Origin: Olsenella sp. KGMB02461
GTDB lineage: Bacteria > Actinomycetota > Coriobacteriia > Coriobacteriales > Atopobiaceae
Direction of reading: 5' to 3'
Assembly: GCF_012584445.1 (NCBI RefSeq)
Contig: NZ_JABAHI010000012.1
Location: 124,001-188,000, forward strand
Length of the DNA: 64,000 nt
The stretch's first letter is position 1. The number at the start of each line of letters is the position of its first letter. Position numbers and translations under genes: made by a program. The notes below the pieces were generated by a model, which did not search any database, was not told where the DNA came from, and saw only the letters and a list, made by a program, of their open reading frames with translations. Positions 43,893 through 54,258 of the stretch are shown here, one piece after another.

Positions 43893-46800
43893 TTAGCCAA
43901 AGTAGGCGACCCCGCCCTCGATGATGGGCTGGTAGAGGTTGCCGCCCACGTTCTTGTAGAGGCCCTCGCCCGAACGCTCGCTGTGGCCCATCTTGCCAAA
44001 GACGCGGCCGTCGGGGCTGGTGATGCCTTCGATGGCCAAAAGCGAGCTGTTGGGGTTCACCGAGAGGTCCATGGAGGGGACGCCGGCCTCGTCCACATAT
44101 TGGGTGGCTACCTGCCCTGCGGCTACCAAAGAATCCAGCAGCGCCGAAGGCGCCACAAAGCGGCCCTCGCCGTGGCTGATGGCCACCGTGTGGATGTCTC
44201 CCACTTCGCATTGGGAGAGCCAGGGCGACAGGTTGGAAGCCACTCGGGTGCGCACCAGCTGGCTCTGGTGGCGGCCGATGGTGTTGAAGGTGAGGGTGGC
44301 GCACCCATCGTCCATGGGGCGGATGTCGCCAAAGGGTACGAGTCCCAGCTTGACCAACGCCTGGAAGCCGTTGCAAATGCCCAGCATGAGGCCGTCGCGC
44401 TCGTTGAGCAGGCGACGCACGGCCTGGGTGACCTCCAGGGCGCGGAAGAACGCGGTGATGAACTTGGCCGATCCGTCGGGCTCGTCGCCGCCGGAGAACC
44501 CGCCGGGGATCATGACGATCTGGCTGCGGTCGATGGCCTCGGCCAGGGCGCGCACGCTGTGGCCCACGGCCTCAGGGGAGAGGTTGTTGATGATGAGGGT
44601 CTCGGGCGCCGCTCCTGCGCGGCGGAACGCCTTGGCCGAGTCATACTCGCAGTTGTTGCCCGGGAACACCGGGATGATGACGCGAGGCTTGCCTGCGTTC
44701 TCGCCCAGAAGCTCCGGCCCGCAGTAGCGCGCCTTTGGGCCTTCAAGCCAGTTGAGCTGCGGGACTTGCGGCAGCGCGTCCTTCTTGGCATCAGGGGTGC
44801 GATAGGGAAAGACTCCCTCCAACGCCCCTTCCCACTGCTCCTGCAGAGGGGCCAGCTCCACGCGCTCGCCCTGGCAGGTCCACGCATACTCGCTGGCAGT
44901 GGTGCCCAGCTGGCGCAGGGTTACGCCCTGGGGCAGCGAGGCGAGGGCCTCCGGCAGCTCGCCGGCTGCCAGCTCCACCACAAAGGAGCCGTAGGCGGGG
45001 CCAAAGAGATCGTCTGCATAAATGTCCTCTGCCAGCTGGATGCCCAGCCCGTTGCCTACGCCCATCTTGAAGAGGGCCTCGGCCAGGCCGCCGTAGCCCG
45101 GGGTAGAGATAGCCAGCGCGTCGCCTGCGGCGGTGAGGGCTTCGATGGCGTTCGCAGTGCCGATAAGGGCCGCCGCCTCAGGGATGAGGCCGTCGGGGCG
45201 CTCCGGCTCGACGAGCACCAGCGGATGGCCGGCGCCCTTGAGCTCGGGGGAGACCACGCGGCTCACGTCGCCCAGGGCAGTGGCGAAGGAGACCAGCGTG
45301 GGCGGCACGTCGAGCTCTTCGAAAGAGCCGCTCATGGAGTCCTTGCCGCCAATGGCGCCGATGCCTAAATTCACTTGGGCTTCCAGGGCCCCCAGCACGC
45401 TGGCCACAGGCTTGCCCCAGCGCGCAGGCTCGTCGCGCAGGCGCTCGAAGTACTCCTGGAAGGTGAGGTAGGTGCGGCTGCGCTCGAAGCCCGCAGCCAC
45501 CAGGCGGCAGAGGCTCTCGGCCACGGCCAGGTAGGCGCCTGCGTAGGGGTCTGCCGACGAGATGAGCGGGTTGTAGCCCCAGGCCATGCCGGAGCAGGTA
45601 GTGGTCTCGCCGTCCACCGGCAGCTTGGCCACCATGGCCATGGGGGCGGTGAGCTGGCGGGAGCCGCCAAAGGGCATGAGCACCGTGGCGGCGCCGATGG
45701 TGGAGTCGAAGCGCTCGGCCAGGCCCTTGTTGGAAGCCACGTTGAGGTTGGTGAGCACCGAGGCCAGGCGCTGGGCGAGGTTGTCGCCGCTGTCGATGCG
45801 TGCTGCGGCGGCTGCGTCGCCAGGGGCCTCTACATGGGCGGTCTGGTGCTTGGGCGCGCCGTTGGAGGCCAAGAACCCGCGGGCCACGTCGACGATGGTG
45901 TCGCCGCGCCACCTCATGGCGACCCGAGGCTCGGCGGTGACGGTGGCGATAGGCACTGCGCTCAGGTTCTCTTGGCGGGCCAGCTCGATGAAGGCATCCA
46001 CGTCCTGGGGGGCCAGGGCTACCGCCATGCGCTCCTGGGACTCCGAGATGGCCAGCTCCGTGCCGTCCAGCCCCTCGTACTTCTTGGGCACGGCATCCAG
46101 GTCGATGTCCAGGCCGTCTGCCAGCTCGCCCACGGCAACGCTCACGCCGCCGGCGCCAAAGTCGTTGCAGCGCTTGATGAGCCTGCAGGCCTTGCCGTTG
46201 CGGAAGAGCCTCTGCAGCTTGCGCTCGATGGGCGCGTTGCCCTTTTGCACCTCGGCGCCGCAGGTCTCGATGGACGACAGCGTATGGCTCTTGGAGGACC
46301 CGGTGGCGCCGCCGATGCCGTCGCGGCCGGTAGCCCCACCCAAAAGCACCACCACATCGCCGGGGGCAGGCTCTTCTCGGCGTACGTGGTCTTGGGGCGT
46401 GGCGCCTACCACCGCGCCGATCTCCATGCGCTTGGCGGCATAGCCGGGATGGTAGAGCTCGGCCACCTGGCCGGTGGCCAGACCGATCTGGTTGCCGTAG
46501 GACGAATAGCCCTGAGCTGCCGTGGTCACCAGCTTGCGTTGAGGCAGTTTGCCCGGCAGGGTTTGATCCACTGGCACGGTGGGGTCGGCGGCGCCGGTCA
46601 CGCGCATGGCCTGGTAGACATAGGAGCGGCCAGAGAGCGGATCGCGAATGGCCCCGCCGATGCAGGTGGCTGCACCGCCAAAAGGCTCGATCTCGGTGGG
46701 GTGGTTATGGGTCTCATTCTTGAACAGGTAAAGCCAGTCTTCCTCATGGCCGTCCACGTCCACCTTGACCTTGACGGTGCAGGCATTGATCTCTTCGGAC

Positions 46801-47660
46801 TCGTCCAGCCCCGTGAGGACTCCCTGGGCTTTAAGCCACTTGGCCCCGATGGTCCCCATGTCCATGAGGCACACCGGCTTGCCGGCACGGCCCAGCGCCT
46901 CCCGCAGGCCCAGGTAGCGCTCGAAGGCTTTCTGGACGCGCGGGTCATCCGAGGTCACCTCATCCAGCTGCGTCCCAAAGGTGGTGTGGCGGCAATGGTC
47001 GGACCAATAGGTGTCGATCATGCGGATCTCAGTGATGGTGGGGTCGCGTTCCTCGGTGCAGAAATACTCCTGGCAAAACTTGAGGTCGTCCAGGTCCATG
47101 GCCAAGCCCCTGGTTGCCAAGAAACCCGCCAACCGCTCCTCGTCCCATTGCCTGAAGCCTTCGAGCACTTCGACGGCTGCAGGCTCGGGGAACTCCACAT
47201 GCAGCGTCGCCGGCATCTCCAGCGTCGCTTCGCGGGCCTCCACCGGGTTGATGACATACTCTTTGATGCGCTCCACGTCCTTCTGGCTGAGAGATCCTTC
47301 CAGCGCATAGACCGTCGCCGAACGCACCTGCGGGCGTTCGCCCTGGCTTACCAGCTGCACGCACTCCGCCGCGGAGTCGGCCCGCTGGTCGAACTGCCCC
47401 GGCAGATACTCCACCGCAAAGACGGCCGCATCGCCTAGGTCCGGCAGCTCAGGAGCGGCAATGTCGGTCTGAGGTTCCGAGAAGACCGTAGGCACGCAGG
47501 CCTCGAAGAGCTCCGGGGTTATGCCTTCAACATCGTAACGATTAAAGAGCCTGAGACCGGTGAGCGACTGGATCCCCAAGATGGTTGAGAGTTCTTGGGC
47601 CAGAGCTTGCGCCTTACCGTCATAACCGGGCTTCTTCTCCACATAGACACGAGAGACCAT
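43893..47660 (-). CDS. purL: Phosphoribosylformylglycinamidine synthase, fused PurL-PurQ form
   Basis: At 1,255 aa this is the long single-chain form. Its N-terminal PurS-like part is followed by the two ATP-grasp-like synthase halves (TETHNHPTEIEPF-type segment as NETHNHPTEIEPFGGAATC, GNAPIERKLQ, GGKDSMSG). The C-terminal glutaminase has FPGNNCEYDSAKAF, IPGGFSGGDE, GICNGFQALVKLG with the nucleophile Cys, and ISHGEGRF. It catalyses step 4 of IMP synthesis, FGAR to FGAM. Large fused forms are usual in proteobacteria and in some Firmicutes and Coriobacteria. The ATG follows AAGGAAG. The leader carries three tandem 10-bp units. Confidence 0.97.
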   Translation of the reverse strand: MVSRVYVEKKPGYDGKAQALAQELSTILGIQSLTGLRLFNRYDVEGITPELFEACVPTVFSEPQTDIAAPELPDLGDAAVFAVEYLPGQFDQRADSAAECVQLVSQGERPQVRSATVYALEGSLSQKDVERIKEYVINPVEAREATLEMPATLHVEFPEPAAVEVLEGFRQWDEERLAGFLATRGLAMDLDDLKFCQEYFCTEERDPTITEIRMIDTYWSDHCRHTTFGTQLDEVTSDDPRVQKAFERYLGLREALGRAGKPVCLMDMGTIGAKWLKAQGVLTGLDESEEINACTVKVKVDVDGHEEDWLYLFKNETHNHPTEIEPFGGAATCIGGAIRDPLSGRSYVYQAMRVTGAADPTVPVDQTLPGKLPQRKLVTTAAQGYSSYGNQIGLATGQVAELYHPGYAAKRMEIGAVVGATPQDHVRREEPAPGDVVVLLGGATGRDGIGGATGSSKSHTLSSIETCGAEVQKGNAPIERKLQRLFRNGKACRLIKRCNDFGAGGVSVAVGELADGLDIDLDAVPKKYEGLDGTELAISESQERMAVALAPQDVDAFIELARQENLSAVPIATVTAEPRVAMRWRGDTIVDVARGFLASNGAPKHQTAHVEAPGDAAAAARIDSGDNLAQRLASVLTNLNVASNKGLAERFDSTIGAATVLMPFGGSRQLTAPMAMVAKLPVDGETTTCSGMAWGYNPLISSADPYAGAYLAVAESLCRLVAAGFERSRTYLTFQEYFERLRDEPARWGKPVASVLGALEAQVNLGIGAIGGKDSMSGSFEELDVPPTLVSFATALGDVSRVVSPELKGAGHPLVLVEPERPDGLIPEAAALIGTANAIEALTAAGDALAISTPGYGGLAEALFKMGVGNGLGIQLAEDIYADDLFGPAYGSFVVELAAGELPEALASLPQGVTLRQLGTTASEYAWTCQGERVELAPLQEQWEGALEGVFPYRTPDAKKDALPQVPQLNWLEGPKARYCGPELLGENAGKPRVIIPVFPGNNCEYDSAKAFRRAGAAPETLIINNLSPEAVGHSVRALAEAIDRSQIVMIPGGFSGGDEPDGSAKFITAFFRALEVTQAVRRLLNERDGLMLGICNGFQALVKLGLVPFGDIRPMDDGCATLTFNTIGRHQSQLVRTRVASNLSPWLSQCEVGDIHTVAISHGEGRFVAPSALLDSLVAAGQVATQYVDEAGVPSMDLSVNPNSSLLAIEGITSPDGRVFGKMGHSERSGEGLYKNVGGNLYQPIIEGGVAYFG

Positions 47661-48098
47661 GAACGACTTCCTTAAGGATAGGCGGTGGACAGGACCTATG
47701 AAGACCTATGAAGACCTTTGAAGACGTCCTTATTTTAAAGGTTCCTTGAGGCTTTGTTGGGCTGGCGCAAGCCCCCGTGAAACTTAGATAACAGTAGGGA
47801 GCCGGCGTGTGGAGGCGCGCATAGGTTGGCGCGCAGAGGTGCCCACGGGAGGCGCGCAAAGGCGCCTTTGACGAGGATATTCCGGGACTGGGTAGGTCTT
47901 TGGATGCGTCCGGTGGCAAGAGGGGTAGATAGTGGCTTGATTGCCTACCGGCTCCCTCTGAGAAAAGTGCTGCGATTGCAACACTTTGAGGATGCCAATG
48001 AGGCATGGTTCCGTAATTTATCCCTCCTTACAGGGAATGCCGTCCTGTAGGAAGGCTGCCAAGGCACCAAGAGGGCTTCCAAGGAAAGGTCAGGTCTC
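47661..48098. other. Divergent region between purL and the ZIP transporter with short repeats
   Basis: 438 bases without a gene. GACCTATGAA is repeated in tandem at 47693, 47703 and (one mismatch) 47713, close to the purL start. GGCGCGCA occurs at 47814, 47828 and 47851. I looked for a purine or metal riboswitch core on both strands and saw none. These repeats could be operators for purine control or simple slippage. Confidence 0.5.
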
Positions 48099-48881
48099 AT
48101 GTCGCTGGCGCTCGTGCTGCTGCTGCCGTTTCTAGGAACCACGTTGGGATCGGCCTGCGTGTTCTTCCAAAGGGGCGAGGCGAACCCCTTTGTGGAGCGG
48201 TTGCTCAAGGGCTTTGCTGCCGGAGTGATGGTGGCGGCCTCTGTGTGGAGCCTGCTCATTCCTGCTATGGACGAGTCTCAGGATATGGGGCAGCTGGCTT
48301 GGGTTCCTGCGGCTGCGGGCTTTTGTCTGGGCATCCTCTTCCTGCTGCTGCTCGACCATCTGATCCCTCACCTCCACTCCACAGGAGAGAAGGAGGGCCC
48401 GCAGGTCGACCTGCCCAACTCTGTGATGCTGGCGTTGGCAGTCATCTTGCACAACATCCCTGAGGGCATGGCGGTGGGTGCGCTCTGCGCCGGGTGGCTC
48501 TCGGGCGCGGCTGATATTTCCTTGTCGGCAGCCTTGGCGCTTTCGCTGGGCATCGCCATTCAGAATTTCCCCGAGGGTGCCATCGTGTCGATGCCTCTGC
48601 ACAGCGACGGCATGACGCGGGGCAAGTCCTTTGGCTGGGGCGTGTTCTCTGGCGTGGTGGAGCCTGTGGCAGCGGTGATGACCGTGCTGCTGGCGGACTT
48701 GATGCTCCCCGTGCTGCCCTACCTTTTGGGCTTCGCCGCGGGCGCCATGATGTACGTGGTGGTAGAAGAGCTCATCCCTGAGACTGCAGGTTCCAGCGAG
48801 GAGGGCCACTCCAACGGCGGAGTGCTCTTCTTCGCAGCGGGCTTCGTGCTCATGATGATTTTGGATGTGGCCTTAGGCTAA
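48099..48881 (+). CDS. ZIP family divalent-metal transporter
   Basis: A 260-aa integral membrane protein with eight hydrophobic segments. The metal-binding helices are LHNIPEGMAVGALCAG (TM4) and QNFPEGAIVSMPL (TM5), and a His-containing loop (DHLIPHLHSTGEKEG) lies between TM3 and TM4, all typical of ZupT/GufA ZIPs. A further VVEELIPE element is in TM7. It imports Zn, Fe or Mn; specificity is unknown. GGAAAGG lies upstream of the ATG. It appears monocistronic. Confidence 0.93.
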   Translation: MSLALVLLLPFLGTTLGSACVFFQRGEANPFVERLLKGFAAGVMVAASVWSLLIPAMDESQDMGQLAWVPAAAGFCLGILFLLLLDHLIPHLHSTGEKEGPQVDLPNSVMLALAVILHNIPEGMAVGALCAGWLSGAADISLSAALALSLGIAIQNFPEGAIVSMPLHSDGMTRGKSFGWGVFSGVVEPVAAVMTVLLADLMLPVLPYLLGFAAGAMMYVVVEELIPETAGSSEEGHSNGGVLFFAAGFVLMMILDVALG

Positions 48882-49070
48882 AGGTCCTTTGGGTGCGAGC
48901 CTGTGGAACAAGCCGGCGGCAAGGGCAAGGTTTTCTCGGCAGCCAGGAAGCGGCGCGATCCTTTTGATGAGGCGGCTCCTTTGTGAATTGCGCACCCAGT
49001 GATAGGGGAGTGGGCCCCTCGGCTACAAACTCCCGTGGTATGCAAATGTGCAAATGTGAGGGGCTTGGCT

Positions 49071-49691
49071 ATGAGCACGATGATCTCGAGGATTCTTCGC
49101 AAAGAGGAAATCGGGTGCTTTGCCCCTTTTACCTGGAAGTTCTGGCGTGCCCTTTTCATCATGTTCTTCATCACATGCCTGTTGGGGCATTGGCTTGAGA
49201 TCCCCTACGTCAACTTTATGAGCCAGTTTGGCATCGTTTCCGACGACTATGCCGCCCTTATCGATCCCTGGTATGTGCCCTACTGGGTCTATGGCATTGG
49301 CGCTGTGGTGATGACTTGGATCATCGAGCCCATCAAAGAGAGCGTCATTGAGCGCCGCAAGACTCTGTGGGGCGCTCTGTTGGAGACTTTTTTGATCACC
49401 GTGGTGCTGGCGGCGATCCTGGAGACCGGCATTGGCTTGATAATCAACCAGCCCGACGCTACCGGTGAGTTTCCCTTCTGGGACAACTCCCAGTTGCCGC
49501 TCAATATTTTGGGCCAAGGCTGGCTGGTGAACGACCTGGTCATTGGCGTGGTGGCCATGGTGTATGTGTGGATCCTCTATCCGGTGGTCTATCGGTGGCT
49601 GGAGGCGCGCAAGCCTTGGATGGCGAACCTTATCTTGGCCGTGTGCATCATTGGCCTCATCGCCTGCTGTGTCGTTTCCTACGCGGTCTGA
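49071..49691 (+). CDS. CmpB-like (putative ABC-transporter type) membrane protein
   Basis: A 206-aa protein with five to six membrane segments, starting MSTMISRILRKEEIG after AGGGG; 24 in-frame codons upstream are out of character. WKFWRALFIMFFITCLLGHWLEIPY and IIEPIKESVIERRKTLWGALLETF resemble the PF06541 family (named putative ABC transporter permease, CmpB), whose members lack partner genes and have no proven transport role. It is a single gene, convergent with the LCP gene. Confidence 0.75.
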   Translation: MSTMISRILRKEEIGCFAPFTWKFWRALFIMFFITCLLGHWLEIPYVNFMSQFGIVSDDYAALIDPWYVPYWVYGIGAVVMTWIIEPIKESVIERRKTLWGALLETFLITVVLAAILETGIGLIINQPDATGEFPFWDNSQLPLNILGQGWLVNDLVIGVVAMVYVWILYPVVYRWLEARKPWMANLILAVCIIGLIACCVVSYAV

Positions 49692-49753
49692 GTGGAAAAC
49701 TGCCTGATATCCCCGCAGCTCGCTCGGCAACAACGGCTCCCGCAGCGCCCTTG

Positions 49754-50965
49754 CTACCCCTCGCTTACCGTGGGATCCCCGCCGGCCACATGGGAGGTAA
49801 AGTCCTGGGAGGCGTCAGAGTAGGGTGAAAGCCCCTGGTCCACACGCTCCATCATGGTGCGCCATGCCGGCTCGTTCACGGTCTCGTACCAGGTGCCGTT
49901 GACGTAGGAGGAGTTGGTGGGCTCCAAGCCGGAGTAGAGGTCCTGGGAGATGTTGAACCCGCGGAAGGCCATCATGAGGCGCAGTATGTCTACCACCGAG
50001 AAGTCCGTGGTCACAGAGCCTGCCAAATCCCCCACCGAGGTCAGCATGGTCACAGGATTGGCGGCAAGCACCTTCTTCAGAATCGCGCCGATGACCATGC
50101 GCTGGTTGGCGGTGCGATAGTAGTCGCCGCCGCCGTAGGCGTCGTAGGCGTGGCGGCTGCGGCACAAGGCAAGGGCCTGGGCGCCGTTGATGGTTTGCTC
50201 GCCGGCTTTGAGGTGGAGGTCGGCCATGTCGTCGTCCAGGTCGATCTTGATATTGACGTCTATGCCGCCGATCTTGTCTACCACGCCCACGAACTCGTCG
50301 AAGTTGATCTCTGCATAGTGCGAGATGGGCACGCCGGCAAATTTGGACACCGTCTCCACCGTGAGCGGGGCGCCGCCCAGCGAGTAGGCGGCGTTGATCT
50401 TTTGCTGGCCGTAGTTGCCAATGGTCACCAAGGTGTCGCGCTCGATGGAGACCAAGGTCACGTGCTTGGTGGCAGGATCGATGCGCGCCAAGATCATGGA
50501 GTCGGTGCGGTAGTTGGAACTGTCGGCGCCAAACTCTGCAGACTGGGCGCGCTCTGCAGACTTGTCGGTGCCCAAAAGCAGCATGTAAAACGGCTTGTCC
50601 AGCGGCGCAGGCGAGAGCACCTGCCGCAGCTCCGGAGAGACCCCCGAGCCCAGCTGGGCTTGGAGTGAGACCACGTAGACCGCCAACGCCACCAGGGCGG
50701 CTGCAATCACAAGCCCCACGCCGGTCAATGCGCGGAAGGCAAGCTTTTTTCGGCTGCGGGCCTTTCTTTGGCGCACGTACCTGTTGGCCGAGCGCTCGCG
50801 GCTCAGCGAAGAGGCGTTCTCATAGCTCATTGGAGGCCTAGACTGGCTTGCGTGGCCGCGCGCGGGGCGTGGGCTGCGAGATTGCGGCGCGTAAGAGTCG
50901 CGGGCATAGGGATCGCGCGCGTAGGGGTCGCGAGAGGGTTGGTTGGCGGGTCTGCGACGGGTCAC
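49754..50965 (-). CDS. LytR-CpsA-Psr family cell-wall ligase
   Basis: A 403-aa protein with a GTG start after GGAAGGA. The cytoplasmic N-terminus (~80 residues) is Arg/Pro-rich and includes DPYARDPYARDSYA repeats. One membrane helix (~82-105) leads to the extracellular LCP domain: FYMLLLGTDKS, RTDSMILARID, SIERDTLV (pyrophosphate-binding Arg and Asp) and INAAYSLGGAPLTVETV, ending in LCRSRHAY and RTANQRM. These enzymes attach teichoic-acid-like or capsular polymers to peptidoglycan. It confirms a Gram-positive envelope. Confidence 0.94.
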   Translation of the reverse strand: MTRRRPANQPSRDPYARDPYARDSYAPQSRSPRPARGHASQSRPPMSYENASSLSRERSANRYVRQRKARSRKKLAFRALTGVGLVIAAALVALAVYVVSLQAQLGSGVSPELRQVLSPAPLDKPFYMLLLGTDKSAERAQSAEFGADSSNYRTDSMILARIDPATKHVTLVSIERDTLVTIGNYGQQKINAAYSLGGAPLTVETVSKFAGVPISHYAEINFDEFVGVVDKIGGIDVNIKIDLDDDMADLHLKAGEQTINGAQALALCRSRHAYDAYGGGDYYRTANQRMVIGAILKKVLAANPVTMLTSVGDLAGSVTTDFSVVDILRLMMAFRGFNISQDLYSGLEPTNSSYVNGTWYETVNEPAWRTMMERVDQGLSPYSDASQDFTSHVAGGDPTVSEG

Positions 50966-51292
50966 AGCGGTCCTTCCGGTGGGTTGGGCGCAAAGAGCGC
51001 CGCGGTCGTTTGAAGAGCGTCATTCATTTTTACCCCGAGCCTCGCCCCGCCGCCTGTGGCAGGGGCGCTCTCCCAGAGAATCCCATGGTAGCGCTCGCCT
51101 CGGCTGCCGAGAAACCCTTCCATCGCTCCATGAAAGCGCTGCGGCATCGTAATTTTCGCGTAAGCGTCGTTGGAGTGGTTGTTTTGGGTCCGGCTGGCCT
51201 ATCATCGAAGGGATCGAGACCAAGGTTGCTGCCGGCATACCCCTGTTGGCGCAGCCGTCTCTCTAACAACGTCGCTACTCCGGAGGTTGTCC
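50966..51292. other. Divergent intergenic region between the LCP gene and guaA
   Basis: 327 bases. It carries a TGCCGAGAAACCC word at 51105 and the guaA ribosome site GGAGG at 51281. I see no guanine riboswitch core and no convincing gene. Confidence 0.5.
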
Positions 51293-52874
<1,582 letters not shown>

Positions 52875-52882
<8 letters not shown>

Positions 52883-53412
52883 TCTGACAGGGTTCTGACC
52901 TGTATTTTTGAGTGCCGCACTGTGCTGCTGAGTTTCGTTTTGTACGAGAGTCACGGCAAAGCCGCCAGCGACATTGGTGAGTAAATCCGATTATCGAGCC
53001 TCTGTTCCCGCGTCGGAACGGAGGCTTTTTCTTTGGCTATTTACTCCCTTTCACCTGCAATTTCGCGATTTACTCCCCGTGTTTCGAGACGGCAAGGCAC
53101 GGGGCGGTATTCGGAGGAATGGGAGTAAGGATTTATCCCGAGTGAGTAGACGCGCGATTTTTGTCCCCGAGAACGAAAAGGGGCCGTTTTAGGTCCTTTG
53201 AAACTCAAATCGAACTCAATAGGCCTTTTGACGGTCTCTGTGCGGCGTTTTCCCAGGTCGTTAATGGGGAGTAAAGAATCTCACCGTCTCAAGGAAAGCG
53301 GGAGTAATCAGGGGAAATGCCGCGGGGTACCGCCGTGTGCCGCCATGTAAGCCACCGCGTCATTTACTCCCCAGGTGCGCCGAAAATGCCTTTGCATGCA
53401 ATGGGGAGTAAA
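52875..53412. repeat. Array of GGGGAGTAAA-type repeats next to the guaA integration site
   Basis: Within ~540 bp the decamer GGGGAGTAAA occurs exactly at 53266 and 53403, and in reverse at 53069 and 53363. Close variants occur at 52976 (GGTGAGTAAA), 53039 (reverse, GGGAGTAAAT), 53120 (GGGAGTAAG) and 53300 (GGGAGTAAT). The guaA terminus itself reads GTGGGAGTAG (52873-52882). The mixed orientations and the position beside xis/int suggest binding sites for integrase arms, excisionase or a replication protein. Confidence 0.75.
52997..53030 (+). terminator. Terminator downstream of guaA
   Basis: AGCCTCTGTTCC and GGAACGGAGGCT form a 12-bp stem with one G-U pair and a 6-nt loop, then five T. It lies 115 nt after the guaA stop, on the island side of the junction. 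Confidence 0.85.
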
Positions 53413-53499
53413 AACTCAACATACGCAGGCGTGAGCGGCGCTCACCGCCTAGCTTGGCGTCCTGATTCGGTTGCGCTGGTTGCGAAATGCGGGGAGCCG

Positions 53500-53913
53500 C
53501 TACAGCGAGGCTTTCCAGTCCTCGTATTCGTCGGCGTCGATCTCGCCGTTCTCGAGCTGCGCGCGCTTCTCTGCCCACAGCTCGATCGCCGTCGCGGCTT
53601 TGGGCGCGTGCGGAGCCTTGGGGTTCAGGGAGAGGCCCGTGCCGTCGGCGGAGGGAACGATGCCGAACGAGTCCTCGAGCCGCACGAGCAGCGACATGAG
53701 GTCGCCCGCGGTCTCGACGCCATAGTCCTTGAGGGCGTTGACGGACACGCCGAGCGCCGCGGAGATGGACTCGAGCAGCTCGGGCTTGACGGCGCGGATG
53801 CCGCTCTCGTAGTGGCGCACGGCCCCCTCGGTCAGGCCGACGGCCTCGGCGAGTTGAGCCTGCGTCATGCCGCGCGACTTGCGGTACCGCCTTATGTTTT
53901 TGCCTACGGACAT
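53500..53913 (-). CDS. XRE family repressor
   Basis: A 137-aa protein. Residues ~5-60 are a Cro/CI helix-turn-helix (IRRYRKSRGMTQAQLAEAVGLTEGAVRHYE, with MTQAQLA as helix 2 and EGAVRHYE as the recognition helix). The C-terminal half is acidic, ends in ENGEIDADEYEDWKASL and may mediate dimerisation. AGGAGGA precedes the ATG. It is divergent from xis-int and faces the palindromic operators, so it is the likely switch that keeps the island integrated. Confidence 0.9.
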   Translation of the reverse strand: MSVGKNIRRYRKSRGMTQAQLAEAVGLTEGAVRHYESGIRAVKPELLESISAALGVSVNALKDYGVETAGDLMSLLVRLEDSFGIVPSADGTGLSLNPKAPHAPKAATAIELWAEKRAQLENGEIDADEYEDWKASL

Positions 53914-53953
53914 GCGCCCTCCTCCTGGAATTACGTATCAGCACATCTTATCA

Positions 53954-54035
53954 GCGTACGTAAATGTACGCAATTCTATTGACAGTACAGATACGTACGT
54001 TTACTCTGAATCTGTAAACCGTACGTATTCGTACG
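53954..54035. promoter_or_regulatory. Operator/promoter region between the XRE and excisionase genes
   Basis: Palindromes built on GTACG lie at 53954-53971 (GCGTAC-6-GTACGC), 53991-54000 (ATACGTACGT) and 54020-54035 (CGTACG-4-CGTACG). A plus-strand promoter TTGACA (53979-53984) with a 17-nt spacer and TACTCT (54002-54007) is embedded among them, so a bound repressor would block xis-int transcription. Confidence 0.75.
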
Positions 54036-54053
54036 CCATTGATTGGAGGAGCC

Positions 54054-54257
54054 ATGGACGAGAAGGTGGCGAAGACGCCGAGGCCGCACATGCTGGACGC
54101 CGACGAGGTCGCGGAGCTGCTGAGGATCAAGAAAGGCAGCGCCTACGAGGTGATCAGGAAGATAAACGCCGAGCAGGAGGCGCGCGGGCGCGTGGTTATC
54201 CGCGGACGCGTCCGGAGCGACGTCTTCGACGCCCTGTACTTCCCGGAGGTGGACTGA
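54054..54257 (+). CDS. Small HTH DNA-binding protein, probable excisionase
   Basis: A 67-aa protein starting MDEKVAKTPRPHMLDADEV after GGAGGA. DADEVAELLRIKKGSAYEVIRKIN is a MerR-like or Tn916-Xis-like helix-turn-helix, and RGRVRSDVFDALYF forms the wing end. It is separated from the integrase by 1 nt, the classical xis-int arrangement. It should bend DNA at the attachment site and direct excision. Confidence 0.8.
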   Translation: MDEKVAKTPRPHMLDADEVAELLRIKKGSAYEVIRKINAEQEARGRVVIRGRVRSDVFDALYFPEVD

Positions 54258-54258
54258 C

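Larger units (their letters stand above)
1022..51113. repeat. Dispersed 9-mer TGCCGAGAA (18 copies)
   Basis: Exact copies on the plus strand start at 2200, 4846, 7370, 14527, 22365, 31717, 43423 and 51105. On the minus strand (read as TTCTCGGCA) they start at 1022, 1604, 4373, 7582, 11984, 27136, 38156, 39220, 43806 and 48933. Several extend to CTGCCGAGAAACCC. About seven are intergenic although intergenic DNA is a small share. None lies after 51,113. The expected number for a random 9-mer of this composition in 64 kb is about 0.5. Confidence 0.7.

Noticed and set aside
45375-47438. A 687-codon open frame on the plus strand opposite purL, with similar long antisense frames over pflB (20144-22093), guaA (51275-52954) and the SNF2 helicase (57805-59319).
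   Set aside because: They mirror highly conserved genes on the other strand, have no ribosome sites, and read as Val/Gly/His/Leu-rich or Arg-rich nonsense typical of GC-rich antisense frames.
47661-48098. A purine riboswitch ahead of purL (and likewise ahead of guaA at 50966-51292).
   Set aside because: The conserved core and the P1/P2/P3 arrangement could not be found on either strand.
53031-53499. A CRISPR array in the repeat-rich stretch downstream of guaA.
   Set aside because: The repeats are ~10 bp, in both orientations and irregularly spaced; no cas gene is present.
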